DNA from: Deltaproteobacteria bacterium
GTDB lineage: Bacteria; Myxococcota_A; Polyangia; Polyangiales; Ga0077539
Assembly (NCBI GenBank): GCA_016704445.1
Contig: JADJAE010000003.1
Span: forward strand, 124,001 to 188,000
Length of the DNA: 64,000 bases
Direction of reading: 5' to 3'
Below the pieces are notes generated by a model. The model made no database searches. It saw only the letters and a list, made by a program, of their open reading frames with translations, and was not told where the DNA came from. How positions within the stretch are numbered: the first letter of the stretch is position 1; every line of letters begins with the position of its first letter. A program made the translations under genes and the position numbers. Of this stretch, positions 20,025 through 29,904 are shown piece by piece.

Positions 20025-22898
20025 ATGTCGGCGGAGACGGAAGAAGAAGGGCTGATGAATCCACCCGAGTCTGCAGCGGAGCAGGAGGCGCCGGTGACGG
20101 AAGCCACCGCGGCCCCGTCGGAGCCCGCGGCGGTCGCGGCCCCGCCGACGACGCCCCGCAGGCCGCAGGCGATCGACTGGGCGCTCACCGTCGCAGGGCT
20201 CGCGGGCCTCGCGGTGCTCATGACCCGACAGGGCCACCTGAGGGTGGGCGTCCCTCTGGGGATGCTCCTCGCGGCGGTGGCTGTGCTGGGGCTGCTGGGG
20301 CTGCTCGGCGACTCGCCGCTGCGGCTCCGCGGGGACGAGCGCGCGAGCGCCGACGAGACCCAGCGCGGCCCGTGGTGGAAGCGCGAAGGCCTCTGGGTGC
20401 TGATCTTCAGCGGCGCGCTCTACCTCCCGATGGCGGGCGCGTACGGCCTCTGGGACCCGTGGGAGACCCACTACTCCGAGGTGGCCCGGGAGATCCTCTC
20501 CCGCGACGACTGGATCACCACCTGGTGGGGCCAGGAGGGCTGGTTCATGTCCAAGCCGGTGCTCATCTTCTGGATGAGCGCCCTCGGCATGGGCGTGGGC
20601 TCGCTCTTCGGCCTGCGCACGGCGCCCGACGGCGGGCCGCAGTTCCAGGAGTGGTGCATCCGGGTGCCCATCTCCCTGCTCGCCATGCTGGCGCTCTGGG
20701 CCCTCTACCGCGCGGTGGCGAGCGCCTTCGGGCGGCGCGCCGGGATGCTCGTGGCCTTCGTCCTCGCGACGATGCCCCACTGGTTCTTCATCGCCCACCA
20801 GGCGATGACCGACATGCCCTTCGTCGGTCCGCTGGTGCTCGCCGTGTCGATGCTGATGCTGGCGATCACCTCGGGCGACAAGATGGCCGCGCCCTACCGG
20901 GTCACCGTCTTCGGTCACAGCTTCCGCTGGTCGCTCTGGCACACCGCCATCGGGCTCTTCCTGCTGCTCGCGGTGCCGCAGGTCATGTACCTGCTCACCC
21001 GCACGATGGTGATGTCCTGCCCGGAGGACGCGCGCATGTCGCAGTGCGACGAGATGCTGCGGATGAACCGCATCGGCGGCCGGCAGTTCCCGGTGGAGAC
21101 GTACTTCTACGGCTCCGCGGGCAACAGCGCCGACACGCTGGAGCACAGCGTCCCGGGCTCGCCCAGGTGGGAGCGCCTGCTCAACGTCATCCCCTTCTTC
21201 CCCTCGGTGGTGCAGGGCCTCGTCTGGATCGTCCTCGGCGCCCTCTCGCTCTCGGTCCTGCGCCGCGAGCGCCGCGCCAAGGACCTCTACTTCGTCCTCT
21301 TCTACGTCTGGTGCGCGATCAGCACGATGGGCAAGGGCCCCGCCGGGCTCGTGATCCCCGCGGCCATCGCGGGCGCCTACCTGGTCACCTCGCGCGACTG
21401 GGCGCTGCTCCGCCGGGCGCGCCCCTTCACCGGGCTGCTGGTCTTCCTCGTCGTCGGGATGCCCTGGTACGTCGCGATCCTCGGGCGGCTCGGCAACGAG
21501 TTCTTCGACCGCTTCGTGGTGCACGACATCATCAACCGCACCGTGGTCGGCGTGCACGGCGACACCGGGTCGCTGCGGTACTTCCTGTGGCAGCTCGGCT
21601 ACGCGATGTTCCCCTGGTCGGGCCTCGTGCCCGTGGCCCTGGTGGGCTGGCGACAGATCGTCCCCCCGGAGTCGACGGCGGCGCAGCGCGCGGTGGCCCG
21701 CATCGGCGTGCTCTGGTTCGTCCTCTCCTTCGTGCTCTTCAGCGCGATGGTCACGAAGTTCCATCACTACATCTTCCCGGCGGTGCCCGGCGCGGCGGTG
21801 CTGGTCGGGCTCCTCGTCGACCGCCTCCTGGGCGCCTCCTCGCTCACCCGCGCGAAGAACCCCGTCGGCTCCCTCGCGGCGCTCGGGGTCGGCATCACCT
21901 CGCTGGTCGTGGGCGTCGCCTCCTTCGTGGGATCAGCCCGAGGCATCGTGCCCCGCTCCGCCGAGGGCACGCCCCTCCCGGGCTCACCCGCCTTCGGCGG
22001 CGTGCTGGTCGCGCTCGGCGCGGCGGCGCTCATCGCCTCGTGGTGGTTCGCTCGCGGCGAAGAGCCCGACGAGCCGAAGGGCGAGGGCGTGCTGGCTGCG
22101 CTCAACTCCGAAGACACCCCCGAGCGGGCTGAGCGCGCCCGGGCGCTTGGCAACGACGTCAACGCGTACCGGGCGATCAGCCTCGGGGCGATGGCCGTCG
22201 CGGCCGCCGCGGTGCTGGCCTTCGTGGCGCGCGACCTCGCGTACGACGGCACCACGCGCCCGCCGGGCTACCAGCGGCTGCTGCAGCTCTTCACGTACCA
22301 GTACGAGCGCATGTGGCCGTCGCGGTCGTTCAACTACCACGCGATCCTCGTGGGCTTCGGCGTGGTGGCGGTGCTCGCCTGCGCGGGCCTCGTGGTGCAC
22401 CGGATGCGTCCGATGGCGGCGCGGGCGATGGTCGCGGTGGCCTTCGTCTTCGCGGCCTGGGGCCTGGACTTCTACATGGTGGACGTCTCCCGGCACTGGT
22501 CGCAGCGCTCGCTCTTCGAGCGCTACTACGCGATGCGCCGGCCGCGCTCGATGGAGGGCCGCGAGGGCGAGGACGCCCGCTACACCCACGACCCCATCGG
22601 GGCCTACCAGATGAACTGGAAGGGCGAGAACTTCTACACCGGCGGCCGCTGCGCGATGCTCGACTGCGGCGACCTGCCGTTCTGCTCGAACCACATGCGG
22701 CAGTGGCTGGAGCGGCACCGCGGGCAGCGGGTCTTCTTCGTCACCGAGCGCTCTCACGGCTCCAACGTCGTGTCGCAGGTGACCAGCGGCGGCGGCACCG
22801 CGCGCGAGGTCACCGACGAGTGGGACCAGAACAAGTTCGTGCTGGTCGAGGCGACCGCGGGCCCTGGACGCCCGGGCACCACCACCCCGGCGCAGTGA
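20025..22898 (+). CDS. PMT/ArnT-family membrane glycosyltransferase (copy 1)
   Basis: Inner-membrane protein of 957 residues that should transfer a sugar from a polyprenyl-phosphate donor onto an envelope acceptor. A Glu/Ala/Pro-rich tail of about 45 residues precedes the first membrane segments. The conserved first periplasmic loop carries the acidic catalytic-site motif LWDPWETHYSEVAREIL, followed by SKPVLIFWMSALGM, MPHWFFIAHQAMTDMPF, TMGKGPAGLVIPAAI and MVTKFHHYIFPAVPG, all typical of ArnT/PMT-type enzymes. More than ten hydrophobic segments are present. The C-terminus is a soluble domain with Cys residues (CAMLDCGDLPFCSNHM). It lies 9 bp before a paralogue, indicating tandem duplication. 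The acceptor is unknown. Confidence 0.85.
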   Translation: MSAETEEEGLMNPPESAAEQEAPVTEATAAPSEPAAVAAPPTTPRRPQAIDWALTVAGLAGLAVLMTRQGHLRVGVPLGMLLAAVAVLGLLGLLGDSPLRLRGDERASADETQRGPWWKREGLWVLIFSGALYLPMAGAYGLWDPWETHYSEVAREILSRDDWITTWWGQEGWFMSKPVLIFWMSALGMGVGSLFGLRTAPDGGPQFQEWCIRVPISLLAMLALWALYRAVASAFGRRAGMLVAFVLATMPHWFFIAHQAMTDMPFVGPLVLAVSMLMLAITSGDKMAAPYRVTVFGHSFRWSLWHTAIGLFLLLAVPQVMYLLTRTMVMSCPEDARMSQCDEMLRMNRIGGRQFPVETYFYGSAGNSADTLEHSVPGSPRWERLLNVIPFFPSVVQGLVWIVLGALSLSVLRRERRAKDLYFVLFYVWCAISTMGKGPAGLVIPAAIAGAYLVTSRDWALLRRARPFTGLLVFLVVGMPWYVAILGRLGNEFFDRFVVHDIINRTVVGVHGDTGSLRYFLWQLGYAMFPWSGLVPVALVGWRQIVPPESTAAQRAVARIGVLWFVLSFVLFSAMVTKFHHYIFPAVPGAAVLVGLLVDRLLGASSLTRAKNPVGSLAALGVGITSLVVGVASFVGSARGIVPRSAEGTPLPGSPAFGGVLVALGAAALIASWWFARGEEPDEPKGEGVLAALNSEDTPERAERARALGNDVNAYRAISLGAMAVAAAAVLAFVARDLAYDGTTRPPGYQRLLQLFTYQYERMWPSRSFNYHAILVGFGVVAVLACAGLVVHRMRPMAARAMVAVAFVFAAWGLDFYMVDVSRHWSQRSLFERYYAMRRPRSMEGREGEDARYTHDPIGAYQMNWKGENFYTGGRCAMLDCGDLPFCSNHMRQWLERHRGQRVFFVTERSHGSNVVSQVTSGGGTAREVTDEWDQNKFVLVEATAGPGRPGTTTPAQ

Positions 22899-22907
22899 GT
22901 CGCGACG

Positions 22908-25562
22908 ATGGCCCATCGCGAAGCCGAACAAGTCCCCTCCCAGGTGCCGCCGCCCCGTCGCGGCCGTGACCTCGCGCTGACTATCGCGCCGCTGCTGCTG
23001 CTGGCGGGGCTGATGCGCTGGCCCGGCCATTTCCCCGCCGGGGCGTGGGTCGGCCTCGCGCTGGTCCTCGCCGCGGCCTTCGGCATCCTCGGGCTGCTCG
23101 GAGACTCGCCGCTCGATCTGCGCGGCGACGAGGGCGAAGGCGAGGTGGCGGACGCCCGCCCGTGGTGGCGACGCGAGGGAGCGATCGTCGTGCTGGTGGC
23201 CGGCGCGCTCTACCTCCCCCTCGCGGGCGCCTTCGGGCTCTGGGACCCGTGGGAGACGCACTACTCCGAGGTCGCCCGGGAGATCCTCTCGCGCGACGAC
23301 TGGATCACCCTCTGGTGGGCCCAGGAGGGCTGGTTCATGTCCAAGCCGGTGCTCATCTTCTGGATGAGCGCCCTCGGCATGTCCTTCGGCGTGCCCTTCG
23401 GCGTGCGCTTCGCCGCCGACGCCGGGCCCAACGTGCAGGAGTGGTTCATCCGCCTTCCCATCTGCGCCCTCGCCATCGGCGCGCTCTGGGCCCTCTCCCG
23501 CGCGGTCTCCCGCGCCTGGGGGCCCCGCGCCGGGATGTGCGTCGGGCTCGTCCTCGCGACGATGCCGCAGTGGTTCTTCCTCGCCCACCAGGCGATGACC
23601 GACATGCCCTTCGTGGCCTCGCTCACCCTCGCGCTGGCCATGTTCATGCTCGCGGTGGTGAGCGATCCGGCCGTGCTCGCGAAGCCTCGCTCGCTGCGCC
23701 TCGGGCCCGTCACGCTCCGCTACTCGCTCTGGCACCTGACCATCGGCGCGGTGCTGCTGCTGGTGCTCCCGCAGGTGGTCTACCTGCTCACCCGATCGCT
23801 CTCGCTCGGCTGCGCGGCGGACGCCAACGTCCAGCAGTGCACCCGGATGATGCACGCCAACCGGCTCGGGCCCATCCAGCTCCCCTTCGAGACCTTCTAC
23901 TCGGGCTCCGCGGGCAACTCCGGCGTCGACGGCGCGCCCAACGTCCCGGGCTCGCCGGTGTGGGAGCGCGTCGCCAGCGCGGTGCCCTTCCTGCCGTCGG
24001 CGCTCCAGGGCCTCGTCTGGTCGGCGCTCCTCGTCTGGGCGCTGCGCGACCTGCGGCACGAGCGCACCGTGCGCGGCCTCTACTTCGCGCTCTTCTACGT
24101 CTGGTGCGCCGTCGCGACCATGGGGAAGGGGCCCGCGGGGCTCGCGATCCCCGGCGCGGTGGCGCTGCTCCACTACGTCGCCTCGACCCGGTGGCGCGAG
24201 CTCAAGGAGATCCGCCTGGGCCTCGGGCTGATGCTCTTCCTCGTCGTGGGGATGCCCTGGTACGTGGCCATCACCGGGCGGCTGGGCAACGAGTTCCTCC
24301 AGCGCTTCATCGTGCACGACATCATCAACCGCACGATGCTCGGCGTGCACGGCGACACCGGCTCGGTGCGCTACTTCCTCTGGCAGCTCGGCTACGCGAT
24401 GTTCCCCTGGTCGGGGCTCGTCCCGGTGGCGCTGATGGCGGGGCGCATCGTGGTCCCCGCCGACGCCACGCAGGCGCAGCGCGACATCGCCCGCATCGGG
24501 CTGCTCTGGTTCTCCGTGGCCTTCGCGCTCTTCAGCGCGATGATCACGAAGTTTCACCACTACATCTTCCCGGCGCTGCCGGGCGCGGCGGTGATGGTCG
24601 GACTGCTGGTCGACCGGATGCTCCCGAGGCCCTCCGACGACGCCCCGCCCCGCTGGGACTCATGGCTCTCCCGCGCCCTCGGCGTGCTGCTTCTGGTGCT
24701 GGGCGTGGCCCGCTGCGTGGGCACCTGGAGCGGCCGCCTCGACGGCCGGGGAAACCCCTTCCCGGCAAACACCCCGTTGGGCGTCACGCTGATCGTCTTC
24801 GGCGTCGCGGCGCTCGCCCTCTCCTGGTGGCGCGAGGCCCGGCCGACGGAGCCTCCGTCCCGCTGGGAGTCGATGTTCGGGGGCCTCGGCGTCGTCGCCG
24901 CGTGCGTCACGGGCCTCGTGGGGCGCGACCTCGCCACCCGCCGCAGCGCGCCTCCGGGCAGCGAGCGGCTGATCCACCTCTTCGTCTACAACTACGACCG
25001 GCAGTGGCCGCAGCGCTTCCTCGACTTCTCGCCGATGCTGCTGGGCTTCGCGGTCGTGGCGGTCGCGCTGCTGGCCCTGCTGGGCGTGGCGCGCATCCGA
25101 GGGGCGATGGTGGGCGCGCTGCTCTGCCTCGCGGTGCTCTTCTCGGGCTGGGCGCTCGACGTCTACATGATCGCCCTCACGCCGCACTGGTCGCAGCGCG
25201 GGCTCTTCGAGCGCTACTACGCGAGGCGTCGCCCGCGGCCGTCGCCCAACCCCGATCCGCGCTTCGCCTTCGACCCCATCATCGCCCACCAGATGAACTG
25301 GAAGGGCGAGAACTTCTACACGGGCAACCGCGTGGTCGCGGAGGAGTGCGGGCTCAAGTACTGCACCGGCTCGACCAGCGAGTGGATCCGGGAGCATCCC
25401 AACCAGCGGGCCTTCTTCATCACCGAGCACTCCCGGGTGCAGGGGCTGCTCTCTCAGATCCGCCAGGGCGGCGGCCGGGCGGAGACCATCAGCACCGAGG
25501 CCGACGACAACAAGTTCGTCCTCGTCGAGGCGACGCTCGGCACGCCCCCGCCGAGGCCCTGA
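22908..25562 (+). CDS. PMT/ArnT-family membrane glycosyltransferase (copy 2)
   Basis: Paralogue of the preceding gene, 884 residues. The same landmarks occur in the same order: LWDPWETHYSEVAREILS, GWFMSKPVLIFWMSALGM, FFLAHQAMTDMPFVASL, TMGKGPAGLAIPGAV, NEFLQRFIVHDIINRTML, YFLWQLGYAMFPWSG and FHHYIFPALPGAAV. It lacks the long acidic/Pro-rich N-terminal tail of copy 1 and has a shorter C-terminal Cys region (EECGLKYCTGS). The starts and ends diverge more than the catalytic core, so both copies seem to be maintained as separate enzymes rather than being a recent exact duplication. Nine bp separate it from copy 1 and 4 bp from the next gene. Confidence 0.85.
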   Translation: MAHREAEQVPSQVPPPRRGRDLALTIAPLLLLAGLMRWPGHFPAGAWVGLALVLAAAFGILGLLGDSPLDLRGDEGEGEVADARPWWRREGAIVVLVAGALYLPLAGAFGLWDPWETHYSEVAREILSRDDWITLWWAQEGWFMSKPVLIFWMSALGMSFGVPFGVRFAADAGPNVQEWFIRLPICALAIGALWALSRAVSRAWGPRAGMCVGLVLATMPQWFFLAHQAMTDMPFVASLTLALAMFMLAVVSDPAVLAKPRSLRLGPVTLRYSLWHLTIGAVLLLVLPQVVYLLTRSLSLGCAADANVQQCTRMMHANRLGPIQLPFETFYSGSAGNSGVDGAPNVPGSPVWERVASAVPFLPSALQGLVWSALLVWALRDLRHERTVRGLYFALFYVWCAVATMGKGPAGLAIPGAVALLHYVASTRWRELKEIRLGLGLMLFLVVGMPWYVAITGRLGNEFLQRFIVHDIINRTMLGVHGDTGSVRYFLWQLGYAMFPWSGLVPVALMAGRIVVPADATQAQRDIARIGLLWFSVAFALFSAMITKFHHYIFPALPGAAVMVGLLVDRMLPRPSDDAPPRWDSWLSRALGVLLLVLGVARCVGTWSGRLDGRGNPFPANTPLGVTLIVFGVAALALSWWREARPTEPPSRWESMFGGLGVVAACVTGLVGRDLATRRSAPPGSERLIHLFVYNYDRQWPQRFLDFSPMLLGFAVVAVALLALLGVARIRGAMVGALLCLAVLFSGWALDVYMIALTPHWSQRGLFERYYARRRPRPSPNPDPRFAFDPIIAHQMNWKGENFYTGNRVVAEECGLKYCTGSTSEWIREHPNQRAFFITEHSRVQGLLSQIRQGGGRAETISTEADDNKFVLVEATLGTPPPRP

Positions 25563-25566
25563 CCCG

Positions 25567-26352
25567 GTGCGCCCGGCGCTCGACGCGACCCTCGCGCAGC
25601 TCAGGGCGGCGCTCGCGCGCTCCCCCATCCTCGCTGGCGAGTCCGAGGAGCGCGTGGCGACGCTCGGAGACGAGCTGCGCCCCTTCATCGAGGCCGCGCT
25701 GCTCTGCGCGGGTCTCCCCTCCTCGGACGTGCGCTGGAGCGAGGCCCGCTCGCTGGCGCTGCTCTTCGCATACCGGCTGGGCGACCAGGGCTACGCGCCC
25801 GGGGTGGTGTCCGGGGCGATGCTGTCCTGGCGAGACGCTGTCGGCGACGCGGCGGGTACGGTGCTCGACGGGCTCTGGGCGCTGCTCCTCGACGGCTACG
25901 CGAGAGGCCGAGAGGACCGCGCTCGGGCCGCCCTGCTCAAGACCGTCGCGGCGGGGGCGGCGGTGCTGGAGGTCGCGCCGAAGCGCTGGCTGGTGTCGGG
26001 CGTCGGGGCGCTCGACATCGACGGGGCGCGCGAGGTGTCGGCGAGGGCGGCGTCGAGGCTGCTGCGGGGCGACGCCGAGGCGGTGCTGCTGGACCTCGCG
26101 ACGGGCCCGGCGGCGGAGGCCTCGGCGCTGCTGGAGCTCGTCGGCCTGGAGCGGGACGCGAGCTCCCTGGGGGTGCGCTTCCTTGTGGCGCTCTCCGACG
26201 AGTCGCGCGAGGCGCTGACGGCGGGGGGCTGGTCCGCGGCGGCTTCGACCGAGGTGTCGGCGAGCACCGCGGAGGCGATGCGCTCGCTGCTCTGGGCCGG
26301 CGACCGGGTGCGCTCGGCGCTGGGCTGGGTCGTGCAGCGCGCAGGCTGGTAG
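25567..26352 (+). CDS. Hypothetical protein, possible C-terminal STAS-like domain
   Basis: Protein of 261 residues with a GTG start 4 bp after the second glycosyltransferase. The N-terminal ~130 residues are helical (ATLAQLRAALARSPILAG, ARSLALLFAYRLGDQGY). The C-terminal ~110 residues alternate strand and helix in the STAS manner (LVSGVGALDIDGAREVSA, AEAVLLDLATG, VRFLVALSDESREAL), resembling RsbR-type anti-sigma antagonists, but the usual phosphorylated Ser/Thr is not obvious. It probably shares a transcript with the glycosyltransferases. Function is not established. Confidence 0.6.
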   Translation: MRPALDATLAQLRAALARSPILAGESEERVATLGDELRPFIEAALLCAGLPSSDVRWSEARSLALLFAYRLGDQGYAPGVVSGAMLSWRDAVGDAAGTVLDGLWALLLDGYARGREDRARAALLKTVAAGAAVLEVAPKRWLVSGVGALDIDGAREVSARAASRLLRGDAEAVLLDLATGPAAEASALLELVGLERDASSLGVRFLVALSDESREALTAGGWSAAASTEVSASTAEAMRSLLWAGDRVRSALGWVVQRAGW

Positions 26353-26359
26353 AGGGCGC

Positions 26360-28375
26360 TCAGGGAGGGCCGCTCTCGATGGCCTCGCGCCAGAGCCCTC
26401 GGAGGCTCGCCCGCTCGATCAGCCCGTCGGCGTCGACGGTGTAGAGCGCGTCGCCGTCGAGCGCCCAGGCCACCGCCCGGTGCTCGCACACCGCGGGGAT
26501 GGGGAAGAGGGTGCCGGTGGACGAGGCGGCCATGAGCAGCGGCTCCCCGTCGCGGCCGCACTCGACCGCGCCCGACGGGACCGCGTTGGTGGCGATCACC
26601 GCGCCGCCCTCCACCGCCGCTCCGAAGACGGCCCCTCGCACCGTCCCCAGCGGGGCGCCGTGGCCCTGCCGGTCGAAGCGGATCACCTGCCGACCGAGGC
26701 TCGCGAGCAGCGCGTCGCCGCCGTCCCAGCGCAGCCAGTCGGAGGAGGTGCGCGGCTGGCGGAGCGCCGCGGAGCCTTCCGTCGGACGACCCGGGGAGAT
26801 GGTCACGAACTGGTCGCCCGCGTCGTCCGAGCGCCAGAGCGCGCCGGTGCTGTCGAGCGCGTAGGCGGTGCGCCCCGAGGCCGCGGCGAGCGAGACCACG
26901 CCCCACCCTTCGCCGCTCCCCTGTGGGGCTCCGAGCGTGGGTCGCCAGTGCGCTCCCTGGTCGTCGGAGACGAGCACATCCCCCGCGACAAGGATCCATC
27001 GGTCGCCGATGGAGTGGAGCGAGGCGCCGCTCTCGAAGACCCTCGCGCCCGGCGGGAGCTCGATGCGGTGCAGCCCCGCGTCGACCACCCAGAGAGCGCC
27101 GGTGGGGAGCGTTCCGGCGGCGATCGGGGGCTCGGCGGTGATCACCGCGACGACCCCGCCGGACAGCACCGAGAGGCTCCTCGCTCCGCCCGCCTCCGTC
27201 GGGATCACCGTGCCCGTCCACGTCTCTCCGCCGTCGCGGCTCACCGAGAGGCGGTACGGGCCCGTCAGCGCCGCGATCACCGCACCGGACGCGGCCAGCC
27301 TCGTCGGGCGCCCTCCTCCGAGCGGGGTGCGCAGCAGCACCATCGGGGCCTCAGCCTCCCGCACCCGCCAGAGCTCTCGGCCGTCGGAGACCACGAGCGA
27401 CCCATCGGGCGCTGCGTCGAAGGCCGTGGCGACGCGCTCCTCGGGGAGCGTCGGCAGCGGTCGCCAGCCCGAGAGCCGGTGCACGGAGAGCATCCCCTCG
27501 GCGAGTCCGATCGCCGAGTCGGGCGCGGCGCTCACCAGAAGCCGTGGGCGGTCGCGCGCGAAGTACGGTCCCGTCGAGGCGGCGACCCGGCCGTCGCCGT
27601 GGGCGTTGATCTCGAAGCCTCCGAGCGCGTCGAGGCCGAGCACGCCTCCCTCCTCGCGGGGGAGGAGAGCGACCGGCGCCGCGCGGTCTCCGGGCGCCGC
27701 GGAGAGCGTCCAGCGGGTCTCCCCCTCCGGGAGCGAGAAGACGTCGTAGCCGTGGCGGTTGAAGGGAGCCCGGGAGTTGGGGCTTCCCAGCAGGGCGGCG
27801 GCGTAGAGGGTCGCACCGCTGGCGGCCATGGCGACCACCTCGGGGAGCGGCGGAATACGCTGCCAGGTATGGGCGCCGTCGCGGGAGCGGGCGATGGGTC
27901 CGGCGCTCGACCACGCCAGGGACTCGCCTCCAGACTGCACCGAGCGGAGCTGACCCGGAGGGGCGTTCCGAGCGACCAGCGGGGGGAGTGCCTCGCGAGC
28001 GCAGCCCGTCGCGCCCGCTCCTCCATGGAACACCGCGGGCGCGAAGGCCTCCCCGGCAAGCGTCCACCAGCCCGATCCCGAGGCGTGCAGCCCGCCCACG
28101 ATCAGGTCTGGGTCGATCGCGCAGGAGGGCGTCACCTCCGCCCTCGCACTCACCCGAAACACCCCGCTCCCGCTCAGGATCACCATGGATCCGTCCGCGA
28201 GCGCGGCCACGTCGTCGATGCGTGGCGGTCGGTCTCGCGGCGCGACCACGCTCCATCCTGCGAGGGCGGGTTCAGCTCGCTCTACGGCCGCCGCGGGGGC
28301 GACCGCGGGCGCCGCCCTGATCCTCGCTCCGGAGCAGCCGAGGGAGAGCGCGAGCGCGGCGAAGGCGTACCTCAC
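26360..28375 (-). CDS. Lipoprotein with BNR/sialidase-like propeller repeats
   Basis: About 671 residues, exported. I chose the GTG at 28375, whose GTGA overlaps the upstream gene's stop; it gives a compact signal FAALALSLGC with Cys at 14. The body is beta-propeller-like, with Asp-box type phrases SRDGAHTWQRIPPLP, SVSRDGGETWTGTV, VSDDQGAHWRPTL and RSDDAGDQFVTISPG. Such propellers occur in sialidases and Ycf48/Vps10-like proteins; here no catalytic residues are identifiable, so a binding or structural role is likelier. It is translationally coupled to the HEAT-like gene upstream and convergent with the STAS-like gene (7 bp gap). Confidence 0.75.
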   Translation of the reverse strand: MRYAFAALALSLGCSGARIRAAPAVAPAAAVERAEPALAGWSVVAPRDRPPRIDDVAALADGSMVILSGSGVFRVSARAEVTPSCAIDPDLIVGGLHASGSGWWTLAGEAFAPAVFHGGAGATGCAREALPPLVARNAPPGQLRSVQSGGESLAWSSAGPIARSRDGAHTWQRIPPLPEVVAMAASGATLYAAALLGSPNSRAPFNRHGYDVFSLPEGETRWTLSAAPGDRAAPVALLPREEGGVLGLDALGGFEINAHGDGRVAASTGPYFARDRPRLLVSAAPDSAIGLAEGMLSVHRLSGWRPLPTLPEERVATAFDAAPDGSLVVSDGRELWRVREAEAPMVLLRTPLGGGRPTRLAASGAVIAALTGPYRLSVSRDGGETWTGTVIPTEAGGARSLSVLSGGVVAVITAEPPIAAGTLPTGALWVVDAGLHRIELPPGARVFESGASLHSIGDRWILVAGDVLVSDDQGAHWRPTLGAPQGSGEGWGVVSLAAASGRTAYALDSTGALWRSDDAGDQFVTISPGRPTEGSAALRQPRTSSDWLRWDGGDALLASLGRQVIRFDRQGHGAPLGTVRGAVFGAAVEGGAVIATNAVPSGAVECGRDGEPLLMAASSTGTLFPIPAVCEHRAVAWALDGDALYTVDADGLIERASLRGLWREAIESGPP

Positions 28376-29898
28376 GGGCGTCGCGCCTCCAGGGTGCAGC
28401 GGGCGATCAGCCGCTCTCGCCACGGGTCGAGCCAGCTGGTGCGGCTACGGCCCACGATCGCCGGGCGCGCCGTGGCGAGGCCTCGCAGCGTGGGAGGGCA
28501 GCTCGGGGCGCGGGTGAGCACCACCGCCGCGAGCGCCGAGGGGGAGGTGATCACGCCGTCGCTGGTGAAGAAGTCCTCGCCCGCGACCACGACCCGACGC
28601 ACCACGACCCTCGCCACGGCCTCGCTCTCCAGCGGTGCGCCAAGCATCACGGTGCGCGCGGCAAGAGGGTCCGTCGCGCTCTCCAGCATCGCCGAGCAGC
28701 CGTCGCCGGCGCAGGGGCGGGCGAGCTCGATGGCCGAGTGCCAGCGGTCGATCTCCCTGGGCGACACGCTGACGATCCCCCAGGGGAGCAGCCGCGATCG
28801 GAGGAGTTCCAGCGCTCCGAGTGCCTCTCCTCGGGAGCGCGCGTCGAGCGGCGCGGTGAGCCCGACGACCCTCACGGCCTCGGCGAGGGTCGTCGGGTTG
28901 ACCGCCGGGGAGGCGAGGGCCGCGAGGGCGTCGCGGAAGAGCGTCGGGTCGCCGAGCGATCGCCGCAGGGGCCAGAGCCGGACGGCCTCGCTCCCGGTCG
29001 CCCGGAGGAAGGACAGCACCGGCGCTCGCCTCGCCGCGGCGGTGTCGGGCCACCAGGGGGACTGGCGTTCGAGGGCGGTGACCAGATCGCGCCGGGAGGA
29101 GGCGTCGGCGGCGTGGAAGTGCTCCGACCACCCGGCGAGGCGGGCGAGCACCCTCGGGTCGACCGGTCCTGAGGCGGCGAGCAGGGCGGCGGCGACGGGG
29201 GGCCAGCGCTCCCGGAGGGCGCTGCTTGGGGCGTTGCGGGCGTCGAGCACGGCGGAATGCAGCCAGCGCCTCCCCGCGGGGTGCTCCACCGCGAGCCGGA
29301 TGCAGGCCGGGAGGTTGTCCCTCGGAGCCTGTGCGACGAGGGCGCTGATGGCCCCGTCGAGGAAGGCTCGCCGCCCGACCGGCGGGAGCAGCAGGGCGGT
29401 GTGGCAGATGCCGTCGCGCCCGAAGGCGGGCTCGGCGTCGCGCAGCAGCGGGGCGAGGGGGGCCGCGCGCTCCGGGCGGTAGAGGGCGAGCACCCGGAGG
29501 AGGGCCGGGTGCTCGCTGGGGGAGAGCTCGGCGAGCAGCGCGGGGTCGTCGTGCCAGCGCAGCCACGAGCGGGCGAGGGCGAAGCGCATCCCCGGGATGG
29601 CGTCGAGGAAGGGGCGGAGCGCGTCGCCCGCCGTGGCCTGCATCAGCTCGACGGCGTGGTTGCGGAGGGGACGGTGCCGACGCCAGGTGTCGGCGAGTAT
29701 GGGTGCAAGGGTCTCGGCGAGCGCCCTCATGGCCGGGGCGTCCTCACGGAAATCGCTGCGGATCAGGGTCTCTGCGTAGGCGGCCCTGGCCTCCGCGAGA
29801 GCGAGGGTCGCCGCGGGCAGGTCGCGCTCCGGCGGCTCCGTCGCCTCCAGGGAGGCAGCGAGAAGCTGCGAGAGCACCAGCACGGCGAGACCTGTCAC
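28372..29898 (-). CDS. Secreted HEAT-like repeat protein, unknown function
   Basis: Protein of 508 residues with GTG start and a short hydrophobic leader (TGLAVLVLSQLLAAS). The body is rich in Leu/Ala helices spaced like HEAT or armadillo repeats (MRALAETLAPILADTW, ALLAELSPSEHPALLRVLALY, DALAALASPAVNPTTLAEAVRVVG). It contains a few Cys (GICHTALLL, CAGDGCSAM). No named family is recognised. It forms a two-gene operon with the propeller lipoprotein (4-bp overlap) and is divergent from lysC, with start codons 47 bp apart. Confidence 0.68.
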   Translation of the reverse strand: MTGLAVLVLSQLLAASLEATEPPERDLPAATLALAEARAAYAETLIRSDFREDAPAMRALAETLAPILADTWRRHRPLRNHAVELMQATAGDALRPFLDAIPGMRFALARSWLRWHDDPALLAELSPSEHPALLRVLALYRPERAAPLAPLLRDAEPAFGRDGICHTALLLPPVGRRAFLDGAISALVAQAPRDNLPACIRLAVEHPAGRRWLHSAVLDARNAPSSALRERWPPVAAALLAASGPVDPRVLARLAGWSEHFHAADASSRRDLVTALERQSPWWPDTAAARRAPVLSFLRATGSEAVRLWPLRRSLGDPTLFRDALAALASPAVNPTTLAEAVRVVGLTAPLDARSRGEALGALELLRSRLLPWGIVSVSPREIDRWHSAIELARPCAGDGCSAMLESATDPLAARTVMLGAPLESEAVARVVVRRVVVAGEDFFTSDGVITSPSALAAVVLTRAPSCPPTLRGLATARPAIVGRSRTSWLDPWRERLIARCTLEARRP

Positions 29899-29904
29899 CC
29901 CGCA

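Noticed and set aside
19836..20064. Open frame extending the small minus-strand gene at 19435 upstream through 20064
   Set aside because: It runs through tRNA-Leu; the peptide MAELADAPDLG is simply the tRNA gene translated. The real start is taken as GTG 19788 with a ribosome binding site.
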